Below are positions 1-6,847 of a DNA stretch of 10,754 nucleotides, in pieces. The translations under genes and the position numbers were made by a program. The notes beneath the pieces are model-generated. The model had not been told where the DNA came from. It saw only the letters and a list, made by a program, of their open reading frames with translations, and made no database searches. Every line of letters starts with the position of its first letter. The first letter of the stretch is position 1. The DNA lies in assembly GCA_050942625.1 (NCBI GenBank), contig JBMNNS010000059.1:1-10754 (forward strand), written 5' to 3'. Source of the DNA: JBMNNS01 sp050942625. GTDB lineage: Bacteria > Bacillota > Dethiobacteria > DTU022 > UBA8154.

Positions 1-318
1 ATGAAGTATTTTAAAAAATAACCTTAATCTATTATAAACAAAGCGACTGCAAAAAACATAATAAAAAATAAGTCCCATAATAATAGCAAAAAAAATATAA
101 AACCGCACTTCTCCCCAGTTAAACACATACAGGATTTGAAAAACTACAAGGGTAAAAATAAGACAAAACACAAGGTCGGTTAAAAAAACAGTATATTTGG
201 AAAGCCCAACCCCCTTACCACATGCCCTTAGAACATCAAACAGCAAACCGGAAAGAAACCCTAGCAGCAAAAGAAGTAAAAAGACAACCAACTGTTGTTC
301 TATGCTCATTTCCCACAT
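1..318 (-). CDS. yabQ: YabQ-type sporulation membrane protein (3' end cut by window)
   Basis: An open frame on the minus strand runs to the window edge without a stop (106 residues visible). The product is very hydrophobic, with about three membrane segments: residues about 8-28, 44-64 and 70-88. Between the first two lies a short polar loop containing FDVLRACGKG. This build, plus its place directly after yabP, is that of YabQ, a mother-cell membrane protein needed for spore cortex formation in Bacillus. The ATG at 318 shares its A with the yabP stop (TAATG), which suggests translational coupling. A second in-frame ATG at 309 (MSIEQQ) is an alternative start; neither has a strong ribosome site. 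The C-terminal part, and any divIC-like gene after it, lie outside the window. The family call rests on context and hydropathy more than on a diagnostic motif. Confidence 0.8.
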   Translation of the reverse strand, partial: MWEMSIEQQLVVFLLLLLLGFLSGLLFDVLRACGKGVGLSKYTVFLTDLVFCLIFTLVVFQILYVFNWGEVRFYIFFAIIMGLIFYYVFCSRFVYNRLRLFFKILH

Positions 319-620
319 TATTTAAACAAACGCTCGAAAAAATTTTTTCCACGATCCCTTTTCATAAACCCTCTTTCTTCTGAATAAGCCAACTCCAATA
401 AATATCCCTCTACAACCAGCTCCCCTTGCTCCAGATTCAAATGCTTAATATGCAAATCTTCACCACGCATAGCAAGTAAACCTTGTTCGGTTTCTAAAAT
501 TATTTCCTGGTCATCAAAGCTATCAACGTGAATGACTCCTGAAATATCAATTTTTTCACGGTTATCAATAACCAGCCGGTGATGTCCTTGTTGTTGTTTG
601 GAAGCAAATCTATCTTCCAT
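318..620 (-). CDS. yabP: Sporulation protein YabP
   Basis: This gene encodes a soluble protein of 100 residues, the usual size of YabP. The core, HRLVIDNREKIDISGVIHVDSF, followed by a short beta-rich stretch with ETEQGLLAMRGEDLHI and a hydrophobic VVEGYLLELAY, fits the YabP/YqfC family. In Bacillus YabP is made in the mother cell and is needed for cortex formation; its biochemical role is not known. The ATG at 620 has a good ribosome site (GGGAGG, 6 bases upstream). The gene overlaps the start of yabQ by one base, so the two form a unit. A sigma-E-like promoter can be drawn in the 148-base gap upstream. The charged C-terminus (KRDRGKNFFERLFK) is basic and could contact membrane or nucleic acid; that last point is inference. 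Confidence 0.9.
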   Translation of the reverse strand: MEDRFASKQQQGHHRLVIDNREKIDISGVIHVDSFDDQEIILETEQGLLAMRGEDLHIKHLNLEQGELVVEGYLLELAYSEERGFMKRDRGKNFFERLFK

Positions 621-647
621 CTTAACCTCCCTCTTCCCTTATTCAAA

Positions 648-676
648 TATATATAATGGCTGTAAATAAAATATGC
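648..676 (-). promoter_or_regulatory. Candidate sigma-E promoter for yabPQ
   Basis: On the minus strand GCATATT (676-670) matches the sigma-E -35 pattern KMATATT at all seven positions. A 14-base spacer leads to TATATATA (655-648), a partial match to the -10 pattern CATACA-T; with a 16-base spacer the -10 would read TATATATT. Transcription would start about 20 bases before the ribosome site of yabP. The yabP gene of Bacillus is known to be sigma-E dependent, which fits. The region is AT-rich, so a chance match is possible. Confidence 0.4.
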
Positions 677-701
677 CTGGAACATATTAAAAGTTCAGGC
701 A
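664..701 (-). terminator. Possible terminator after the SpoIID/LytB gene
   Basis: On the minus strand the arms TGCCTGAAC and GTTCCAGGCA pair around a 9-base AT-rich loop, with one bulged C. They are followed by an interrupted T tract (ATATTTTATTT). It lies about 70 bases after the stop of the SpoIID/LytB gene and just before yabP, so it would separate the two transcripts. The broken T tract makes it a weak terminator. Its right foot overlaps the candidate sigma-E -35 box. Confidence 0.45.
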
Positions 702-768
702 CTATTTAAAGCCATAGAAAAATTGTATTATTCTAAACAATACTACCAGGGCAGTAAATTTTAATACC

Positions 769-1764
769 CTAGTCCCATAGCTTCACGATGTTAATATTTT
801 TATAAAAATAATTGATTATTTCTTCCGGAGATTTTTTTTGTTCGGCCAAAGCACGGGCCCCCCACTGGCAGAGTCCAACCCCATGCCCATAACCCTCCCC
901 GGAAAGGTTTAAACATCCATTTTCTATGTTAATATCCGTTAAATAGGTGGAACGCATTTCCGTACTCCCCAGGGCTAAACGGAATTCTGGAGCCGACATA
1001 ATCTGATCATTTATTTTAATAGAAGTAGCTCTTCCGGAAGGCCCTTTACTTTTTATCTCCGCATTCTGGATGACACCAGGATCATTTCCAGTGGCCTCCC
1101 GTACAGCTTCCCTTACTTCATCGAGAGTAAAGCTGTGGTGCCATTGGCCTTCTTCGGAAGGAACTATGTTTTTCCCCGGGCTTTCTACGATTTGTATGTA
1201 GGGCGGGTTTTCCTTATAAGCCAGCCCTTCATCTGCAAGAGCTGTCCGGGGCCCCGCATAAGCGTGAAACCAGGTCTTGGCAAATTCATTTTTATGGCGA
1301 ACAACTTTGCCCCTGGTCATGTTTACTGCCTTTTTTACTTTATCATTAATTTCTCCGGCGTTGTAGGCCTGAAATTCTTCTATGTCCGTGGAAGCATGGG
1401 CATTTCTTTTTGGCACCCCTCCCGATTCCACAATTTTTTGTAGTGTAAAGGTCCGGGCTACAATTGCCTGTGCCGCCAGTGCCTCCAATGGCCAATTGGG
1501 ATCCATTTCACCGGCAACAACACCTTCAAGATATTCTTCAATACCCATTTGTTCTATTTTTCCTTCCTCAGCCACATAAACGGAAATAATGGGTTCTTTT
1601 CTTTCCCCCTGGGCTATTTCCGGAGGTAAAGGTAGCCCTGTTTCACTTCCTTGCTTGAAAGGTTCCTCCGGCGTTAGCAGGCGGCAACCACCCACCAGGA
1701 AAATAAAAATGCAGGCACTTAAAGCTATTAAGGTAGTTTTGAAGATCAATTTTTTGCAGGACAA
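769..1764 (-). CDS. SpoIID/LytB-domain lipoprotein, probable peptidoglycan lytic enzyme
   Basis: This gene encodes a protein of about 331 residues. The N-terminus is a lipoprotein signal: two lysines, a hydrophobic stretch, then LVGGC with the lipid-carrying Cys at residue 27. The rest is a SpoIID/LytB domain: EEYLEGVVAGEMDPNWPLEA at about 90-110, with the Glu of GEM at the place of the catalytic Glu of SpoIID; AQAIVARTF after it; STDIEEFQAY; and YGHGVGLCQWGARALAEQ near the C-terminus. SpoIID itself is a lytic transglycosylase that strips stem peptide-free glycan during forespore engulfment. This copy lies between mazG and yabP rather than at the usual spoIID locus, so it may be a paralogue with a role in cortex or wall remodelling; that is inference. 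The start chosen is TTG at 1764, because GGGAGG lies 8 bases upstream; an earlier TTG at 1794 has no such site. The often-seen HSTCGG motif is FHAYAG here. Confidence 0.85.
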   Translation of the reverse strand: MSCKKLIFKTTLIALSACIFIFLVGGCRLLTPEEPFKQGSETGLPLPPEIAQGERKEPIISVYVAEEGKIEQMGIEEYLEGVVAGEMDPNWPLEALAAQAIVARTFTLQKIVESGGVPKRNAHASTDIEEFQAYNAGEINDKVKKAVNMTRGKVVRHKNEFAKTWFHAYAGPRTALADEGLAYKENPPYIQIVESPGKNIVPSEEGQWHHSFTLDEVREAVREATGNDPGVIQNAEIKSKGPSGRATSIKINDQIMSAPEFRLALGSTEMRSTYLTDINIENGCLNLSGEGYGHGVGLCQWGARALAEQKKSPEEIINYFYKNINIVKLWD

Positions 1765-1772
1765 ATACAATA

Positions 1773-1778
1773 CCTCCC
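1773..1778 (-). promoter_or_regulatory. Ribosome site deciding the TTG start of the SpoIID/LytB gene
   Basis: GGGAGG on the minus strand lies 8 bases before the TTG at 1764. It lies inside the reading frame of the longer version that starts with TTG at 1794, which argues for the shorter protein. Confidence 0.65.
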
Positions 1779-1870
1779 AACCCTTTTTTAGCAAACTATT
1801 ATTTTTAGGTTGCCCTTTTTTGCTGGGAGAATACTGCGAAGGTAAGAAAAAAAGGAAATAAAAACGAAGC

Positions 1871-1886
1871 CACGGGGACGGTTACG
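1871..1886. repeat. Possible copy of a short interspersed motif (ACGGGGACGGTT)
   Basis: The GC-rich string CCACGGGGACGGTTAC stands out in the AT-rich gap between mazG and the SpoIID/LytB gene. Strings with the core GGGGACGGTT are, from memory, often seen as dispersed intergenic repeats in clostridial genomes, sometimes near REP-type transposases. Only one copy is in this window, so its repeat nature cannot be shown here. Confidence 0.3.
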
Positions 1887-1895
1887 GCGAAAGTG

Positions 1896-3401
1896 CTAAA
1901 GATCCCCTGTTTTCTCTTTTAGTTTTGCTTCGTCCCACCAGCGATCCAGCTCCTCTAATGAAAAGTTGGAAAAGTCATTCCCGTTGCGCTCCACCTGCTT
2001 TTCGATATAACTAAAGCGGTTTTTAAATTTGTCCAAGCACTGGTTAAGAGCAAATTCAGATTCCACCCCTAGAAAACGTGCAACATTTACAAGGGCAAAA
2101 AACAAATCGCCAAGTTCCTCCTCAATCTTCTCCTGATCCTGGGACTCGTAGGCATTGTAAAACTCCTTAATTTCTTCCGAAAATTTTTCCAAAGCCCCCT
2201 TTATATCCGGCCAGTCAAAACCAACATCAGCGGCCCTTTTCTGCATCTTTTGGGCCTTCATTAAAGCCGGCAACCCTTTAGGAACGGATAACCTGCCATT
2301 CTTATTATTTCCTTTTTTCCTTTCTTGTCCCTTAATCCTTTGCCATAGAGTGCTGACTTCTCCAGCGGTTGCTATTTTTTCGTCCCCGAACACGTGGGGA
2401 TGGCGCCGTTTCATTTTCTTTGTGATACCCTCTATTACCTGCCAAAGATTAAAATCCCCTTTTTCGGCGGCAATGCTACTGTGAAAAACAATTTGCAGCA
2501 GCAGATCTCCAAGTTCCTCACATAGTCCGAGGGGATCCCCACCGTCAATAGCATCCACCACCTCATAAGTTTCTTCAATGAGATAAGGTTTTAGGGTTTT
2601 ATGGTTTTGCTTTCTGTCCCAGGGGCATCCGTCCGGTGCACGCAACACGCCCAGTAAACTAGCTAAGTCTCCAAGTCCACAATACTCAGAAGGGGGCAAA
2701 TGTAAAAAAGTCCAGGCGTGTAGCCCTGAGTTCTTTTCTATTTCAGCAAGCGGCCTGCAATTCAATAGAAAGGGTTCGCCCTTTCTGTTAAATTGCAGGA
2801 TGTTTACCTTTTGTTCAGGGGGATATATTTTTAACAGTTCTACCCGAACCTTAGGAGTTAGTTTTTCACTACAGAAAGAGGAAATAATAAGTTCACCGCG
2901 TGGTGGTTCCCGCAACCTGTCAAGGGAATAAGCATCAATAAAGGAAACCCCATTGGGAGGAAGGGATGCCCCCGCCCTTTTCCTTAAAAAGTCCATGATA
3001 ACGCCCCATGTATCGTGGCCATAATTACAATTTACTTCTTTCATACAAAAACTATTTTGCTTCTGTTTCCGGGAAAGGCTATTGATTATACCTGCCACAA
3101 ACCATGGTTTTCCCGGAATAATGTAGGCTAACATACCTTCCTTTTGCAGTATATCCAAGATAAAGGAGGAGATCCCATTGCGTAAATCCTGCCAGGAAGA
3201 ACCATCCAGGTTTTGTAAGCTTTCTTCAATATTAATAACCGGCAAGCCCTTTTTTTGCAAACGTTCTACCAGGTAGGAAGGGAGGACGTGGGCTACACAA
3301 GTTTTAACACCGGCAAGTTCATCCCATTGCACTTCCTGCAGTGAATCAACACTGCCATTGCCGAGGGTAATGATAAATAACGTATCCATAACAACCTGCA
3401 C
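1896..3401 (-). CDS. mazG: MazG nucleoside triphosphate pyrophosphohydrolase with N-terminal methylase-like domain (YabN type)
   Basis: This 501-residue protein has the two-part layout of Bacillus YabN. Residues about 5-235 resemble a tetrapyrrole (SAM-dependent) methylase fold: ITLGNGS near the start, YIIPGKP at 93-99 and VSFIDAYSL at 152-160. Residues about 241-345 are the first MazG domain, with GCPWD, EETYE (276-280) and EELGD (295-299). A second copy at about 380-470 carries EEIKEF (409-414) and EEELGD (427-432). The E-x-x-E and E-x-x-D sets bind magnesium, and MazG enzymes cleave NTPs to NMP and pyrophosphate, cleaning the nucleotide pool. The GTG at 3401 overlaps the spoVB stop by one base (TAGTG). 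The in-frame ATG at 3389 (MDTLF) fits the family start better and has CAGG 5 bases upstream. The methylase part looks eroded, as described in the findings. Confidence 0.9.
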   Translation of the reverse strand: MQVVMDTLFIITLGNGSVDSLQEVQWDELAGVKTCVAHVLPSYLVERLQKKGLPVINIEESLQNLDGSSWQDLRNGISSFILDILQKEGMLAYIIPGKPWFVAGIINSLSRKQKQNSFCMKEVNCNYGHDTWGVIMDFLRKRAGASLPPNGVSFIDAYSLDRLREPPRGELIISSFCSEKLTPKVRVELLKIYPPEQKVNILQFNRKGEPFLLNCRPLAEIEKNSGLHAWTFLHLPPSEYCGLGDLASLLGVLRAPDGCPWDRKQNHKTLKPYLIEETYEVVDAIDGGDPLGLCEELGDLLLQIVFHSSIAAEKGDFNLWQVIEGITKKMKRRHPHVFGDEKIATAGEVSTLWQRIKGQERKKGNNKNGRLSVPKGLPALMKAQKMQKRAADVGFDWPDIKGALEKFSEEIKEFYNAYESQDQEKIEEELGDLFFALVNVARFLGVESEFALNQCLDKFKNRFSYIEKQVERNGNDFSNFSLEELDRWWDEAKLKEKTGDL

Positions 3402-5038
3402 TATCCTTTCCTGATCAGTTTAAAACCACGCGTAATTTTTATAAGAAAAGGGCCAAGGCCCGGAATGATCCTTAGATCACTTTCACGCAGGCCTCCAAGC
3501 AATAGCAAAACCGCAAAAAAGACAAAGACACCGACCAAAATAGCCAGGGATAAAGCAGCAAGCTGAGCCAGCCGTTCTGAAAAAAAGATAATTGAATAAT
3601 TGAAGGCACGTCCATAAGCCACATAAACACTCCAGGCCATAAGGAGTGCAGCTATAAAAGGTTTTAACAGGTGATCCATGCTTTTTAAACGCCAGCCGGC
3701 GAGAAGGCCAACCTTATGCAAATTTAAGATAGAGGCTAGCATAAACCCCAAAACTGTGGAAAGGGCAGCCCCCCCAACATTGAGATCCGGTCTAGCAGTT
3801 AAAAACCAGCTCACGATAAATTTTAAAACAGCTCCTAAAAACATATTGATAACCGGCTCGATTGTATGCCCCAAACCCTGAAGAATTCCGGAGGAGGCCG
3901 TATAAAGGGATAAAAAGATAACGCTAAAGGAAAGTATGGAAAGAGGATAAGCTGCTTCTGTATTATGGAAAAGGACCGAAGTAATTGGCTTGGCCAATAC
4001 CAAAAGGCCAAAAGCGGAGGGAATACTGACAAAAAGGGTGATGCGCAGGGCCAGATCCGTTCTGTTCCTAATCAAGGTCTGGTTGTTTAAAGCTTTTGCC
4101 TCTGAAATAGCCGGAACGAGACTCATAGACAGTGCCATGGTCAATATGATGGGAAACTGGACAAGGGAATTTGCCATGCCCGTTAGTTGTCCATAAAGTG
4201 CAGTAGCCTCTATAACTGAATAACCCGCTTCACTTAGCCGCAGGGGAACTATGCTCAGATCCAGAAGATTGATCAAGGGGATAACAAGACTTCCAAGAGT
4301 AATGGGTATAGAGAGGGCTGCAATACGGTAAACTATTTGCAGCGAACTAAAGTCCCGTAGAATAATCTGTTTTTCCATCAGTCTGGTAAACTTTTTTCTA
4401 CTGCGAAAGAAAATAAAAAGTAAAACGGCCAACGAGAGGACAGCACCTACAACAGCGCCAAATGCAGCTCCGGCCGCAGCATACTCCAACCCAAAAGGTA
4501 TGAGAAGGTAAACAAGGATGATGACAGCAGCTACCCTGCCGATTTGTTCCAGCACCTGTGAAATGGCGGTGGGCGTCATTTCTTGCTGCCCCTGAAAAAA
4601 GCCCCGGAAAGCAGACATAATTGTCACAATAAAAATGGCAGGCGAAATGCTGACCAGGGGGTAATAAGCACGTGGATCCTTAACAATAGTACGCACAAAA
4701 AAATCTGCTCCAAAATACAATAATAAAGAAAACCCGGCCCCCATAAGCGTTAAAATAGTTAAAGCAGCCTTAAAAACTCGGTAAGCCCCCCGGTAATCGT
4801 TATGTGCCAGATTTTCTGCCACTAATTTGGACACAGCTATTGGGATACCCGCTGTAGAAACTGCCAGTAGCGTCGTATAGATGGGGTAAGCCATCTGGTA
4901 AAGACCAATACCTTCATCCCCCATAACCGCTGCCAAAAAAATGCGCAAGCCAGCCCCAATAAATTTGACACTAAGCCCGGCTATTGTAAGAATTAAAGCT
5001 CCTTTTATGAAGGACTGTCCCCTAGACAATGTGTCCAT
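3401..5038 (-). CDS. spoVB: SpoVB/MurJ-like polysaccharide flippase of the MOP superfamily
   Basis: This 545-residue integral membrane protein has about 14 hydrophobic segments, the usual build of the MVF/MOP exporter group. The N-terminal part (KGALILTIAGLSVKFIGAGLRI, then GDEGIGLYQMAYPIY and AGIPIAVSKLVAEN) is typical of SpoVB and its paralogue YabM. SpoVB-type proteins are thought to flip lipid-linked peptidoglycan precursors for spore cortex synthesis. The position between spoVT and mazG equals that of yabM in Bacillus, so it could equally be called a YabM-like protein; the substrate cannot be read from sequence. ATG at 5038 is preceded by AGAGGGGG two bases upstream, a slightly close but strong ribosome site. 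The stop overlaps the mazG start, so the two genes are cotranscribed and probably coupled. Confidence 0.9.
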   Translation of the reverse strand: MDTLSRGQSFIKGALILTIAGLSVKFIGAGLRIFLAAVMGDEGIGLYQMAYPIYTTLLAVSTAGIPIAVSKLVAENLAHNDYRGAYRVFKAALTILTLMGAGFSLLLYFGADFFVRTIVKDPRAYYPLVSISPAIFIVTIMSAFRGFFQGQQEMTPTAISQVLEQIGRVAAVIILVYLLIPFGLEYAAAGAAFGAVVGAVLSLAVLLFIFFRSRKKFTRLMEKQIILRDFSSLQIVYRIAALSIPITLGSLVIPLINLLDLSIVPLRLSEAGYSVIEATALYGQLTGMANSLVQFPIILTMALSMSLVPAISEAKALNNQTLIRNRTDLALRITLFVSIPSAFGLLVLAKPITSVLFHNTEAAYPLSILSFSVIFLSLYTASSGILQGLGHTIEPVINMFLGAVLKFIVSWFLTARPDLNVGGAALSTVLGFMLASILNLHKVGLLAGWRLKSMDHLLKPFIAALLMAWSVYVAYGRAFNYSIIFFSERLAQLAALSLAILVGVFVFFAVLLLLGGLRESDLRIIPGLGPFLIKITRGFKLIRKG

Positions 5039-5061
5039 TTCCCCCTCTTGAAACTTCCCCC

Positions 5062-5070
5062 ATTATATCA
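5062..5070 (-). promoter_or_regulatory. Extended -10 promoter for spoVB-mazG
   Basis: The minus strand reads TGATATAAT (5070-5062), a perfect TATAAT with the TGn extension. It lies 23 bases before the spoVB start, which leaves a leader of about 15 bases holding the ribosome site. No good -35 box exists at the right distance because the T tract of the spoVT terminator lies there. Confidence 0.5.
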
Positions 5071-5082
5071 TAACTGCCCTAT

Positions 5083-5119
5083 AAAAAAAGCAGTAACAGA
5101 TTTAACGTTACTACTTTTT
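5083..5119 (-). terminator. Rho-independent terminator of spoVT
   Basis: On the minus strand AAAAAG-T-AGTAAC pairs with GTTACT-G-CTTTTT across a 9-base loop, with one mismatch, and the 3' side ends in seven T. It lies about 100 bases after the spoVT stop. The A/T arms are nearly symmetrical, so it might also act on plus-strand transcripts, though no plus-strand gene is nearby. Confidence 0.7.
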
Positions 5120-5217
5120 GAACGTATTTTTTAGAATCATCCATACATTTTAAAAATATCTTGGTAAGGCCAACTATTATTCACCCGCAGAATTAATGGA
5201 AAATAATATTAAATTCC

Positions 5218-5772
5218 TTATTGTTCCATTTGTTTAGCCAGAAAGCCTGAAGCTGTTTCAACTAATTTAAGTTCTAAATCCCCAAGCTTAACATCCTTTT
5301 CCCTCGTGCCCATAATAACAGCGCCTATGGGATCACCTTCTGTAATAATTGGAGCAATAACCTCAGCATAAAACTTTGATTGGGTTTCTTCATCAGCATC
5401 CTTGTAATATTCATGTTGGGAAGTATCGTTGATAAGAACACTTTTTCGGGTTTCCATAACCTTTTCAACAGCAGTGCTAAGGGGGCGGTTAAAAAACTCC
5501 TTTTTAGGAGCACCAGAAACAGCTATGATTGTATCCCTATCAGCTATACAAGAAATATGCCCCATTGATTCGTGCAAAGAGTCAGCATATTCCTGGGCAA
5601 AATCCCCCAATTCCCCGATTGGGGAATATTTTTTCAAAATTACCTCTCCGTCCCGGTCAACAAATATTTCCAGGGGATCCCCCTCCCTAATTCTTAAAGT
5701 CCTTCTAATTTCTTTGGGGATGACTACCCTGCCTAGGTCATCTATTCTACGCACAATGCCTGTTGCTTTCAT
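5218..5772 (-). CDS. spoVT: Stage V sporulation protein T, AbrB-family regulator with GAF domain
   Basis: This gene encodes a 184-residue protein. Residues 1-50 (MKATGIVRRIDDLGRVVIPK, then EIRRTLRIREGDPLEIF) are a classic AbrB swapped-hairpin DNA-binding domain. Residues about 53-184 form the GAF-like sensor domain of SpoVT, with GHISCIADRDTIIAVSGAPK in its core. In Bacillus SpoVT acts in the forespore, made under sigma-G, and tunes sigma-G genes up or down, including its own. The start is the ATG at 5772, because AGGAGGG lies 5 bases upstream and the family begins with MKATG; an upstream in-frame ATG at 5820 would add 16 unrelated residues. A sigma-G-like promoter lies just upstream and a terminator follows, so it is probably a single-gene unit. 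Confidence 0.95.
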   Translation of the reverse strand: MKATGIVRRIDDLGRVVIPKEIRRTLRIREGDPLEIFVDRDGEVILKKYSPIGELGDFAQEYADSLHESMGHISCIADRDTIIAVSGAPKKEFFNRPLSTAVEKVMETRKSVLINDTSQHEYYKDADEETQSKFYAEVIAPIITEGDPIGAVIMGTREKDVKLGDLELKLVETASGFLAKQMEQ

Positions 5773-5777
5773 TGTTT

Positions 5778-5784
5778 CCCTCCT
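5778..5784 (-). promoter_or_regulatory. Ribosome site deciding the spoVT start
   Basis: AGGAGGG on the minus strand, 5 bases before the ATG at 5772, supports the short (184-residue) form over the one starting at 5820. Confidence 0.85.
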
Positions 5785-5819
5785 TTTCCTGCATGAAGTA
5801 ATATAGATATTATTTATCA

Positions 5820-5850
5820 TATTATTTAACTAAAGAAGGGGTTTTATTCA
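5820..5850 (-). promoter_or_regulatory. Candidate sigma-G promoter for spoVT
   Basis: The minus strand shows TGAATA (5850-5845), identical to the sigma-G -35 consensus. After an 18-base spacer comes AATAATA (5826-5820), which matches five of seven positions of the -10 consensus CATACTA. The predicted start is some 40 bases before the spoVT ATG. The -35 box directly follows the prsA stop codon. The known sigma-G control of spoVT supports the call; the A+T richness weakens it. Confidence 0.5.
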
Positions 5851-6783
5851 TTACTGACCGAGAAGAGTTTCCACCTCTGCCTCCATAATCAGCTTCTGAA
5901 GGTATTCTTCGTAAGCAGCTCTTTTTTTATAATCTGCAAGTTCTTCCTTCACTTCTTCAAAGGGAAGTTTCCTGGCCTCCTCTTTTTCAGTGATCATAAT
6001 GATATGATATCCAAAAACTGTTTTCACAGGTAAACTGATCTCTCCTGACTCTAATTTAAAGGCTGCCTCCAGGAAGTCAGCATCATACATATCCTGCGAA
6101 CCTACACGCCCGAGGTCTACATGTTCATCCAGGGAATATTTTTTCCCCGTCTCCATAAAGTCCGCTCCCTCCATAAGCAGTTGATGGACCTTTTTAGCCT
6201 CCTCTTCATCTTCCAATAAGATATGGTATATATTGGCAGATGCTGGGCTTTCTAAAAAGTGAGGGTTTTCCTCTGCAAATTGCCTTACATCCTCTTCGGT
6301 AATACCAGAACTAACCCGTTCATAAAGAAGATCCCTTACATGATTGTCAAGCGAAAGCACCTGTAGTTGCTCCCCACCTAATTCAAGCTCAACAAGGCGA
6401 TCCTCATATTTTTCTTTTGTTTCATAAACATGGGCAATCAATTCCTCCTGGATCTGCAACATGCCTTTTTCAACTTCATCCTCTTGAATAGCAAGACCCA
6501 AATTCTTTATTTCTCGCTGCAATACTTTCGTTTCAATTAAAAATGACAATATTTCTTTTTCCAGATTTTCCAGGTTGTCACCGCTATAAAATTCTTCTGC
6601 TTCCGGCATTAATAAATAGATCACTTTTTTAAATTCTTCTAAATCTGCCCGTTTGATATTTTCCTCCCATACCCTGGCAAGAACATCTTTTTCAGAAGCA
6701 GGGCCGCTTACACAACCACCTAAAAAACTTGATATTATTAGAGCAACAAGAAGGATTACAAATAGTTTAAAACCTTTCCTCAT
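5851..6783 (-). CDS. prsA: PrsA-type foldase lipoprotein (parvulin peptidyl-prolyl isomerase)
   Basis: This 310-residue secreted protein starts with a lipoprotein signal (KGFKLFVILLVALIISSFLGGC, lipid Cys at residue 24, shown here in two parts: basic head, then FLGGC). Residues about 35-175 form a helical SurA-like N-domain. A parvulin domain spans about 182-268: NIYHILLEDEEEA with the conserved His at 187, then ADFLEAAFKLESGE and FGYHIIMITE with the second conserved His at 260. A helical, charged tail follows. Such proteins sit on the outer face of the membrane and help exported proteins fold. ATG at 6783 is preceded by GAGGAG at 8 bases. Foldases next to spoVT are common in clostridia, where mfd usually comes first; mfd is not seen here. 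The substrate is unknown and the symbol is given for the family. Confidence 0.85.
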   Translation of the reverse strand: MRKGFKLFVILLVALIISSFLGGCVSGPASEKDVLARVWEENIKRADLEEFKKVIYLLMPEAEEFYSGDNLENLEKEILSFLIETKVLQREIKNLGLAIQEDEVEKGMLQIQEELIAHVYETKEKYEDRLVELELGGEQLQVLSLDNHVRDLLYERVSSGITEEDVRQFAEENPHFLESPASANIYHILLEDEEEAKKVHQLLMEGADFMETGKKYSLDEHVDLGRVGSQDMYDADFLEAAFKLESGEISLPVKTVFGYHIIMITEKEEARKLPFEEVKEELADYKKRAAYEEYLQKLIMEAEVETLLGQ

Positions 6784-6818
6784 TTCTTTTTCTCCTCTCT
6801 AAAATGGAATATTTCATG

Positions 6819-6847
6819 ATTTTGTAACCTGTGATACCTTTTGTCAT
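6819..6847 (-). promoter_or_regulatory. Possible sigma-A promoter for prsA
   Basis: On the minus strand ATGACA (6847-6842) and CAAAAT (6824-6819) are 17 bases apart and match the sigma-A boxes at 5/6 and 4/6. The -35 box overlaps the stop codon of the metallophosphoesterase gene. The prsA leader would be about 28 bases. Read-through from the upstream gene is equally possible, since no terminator lies between. Confidence 0.35.
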
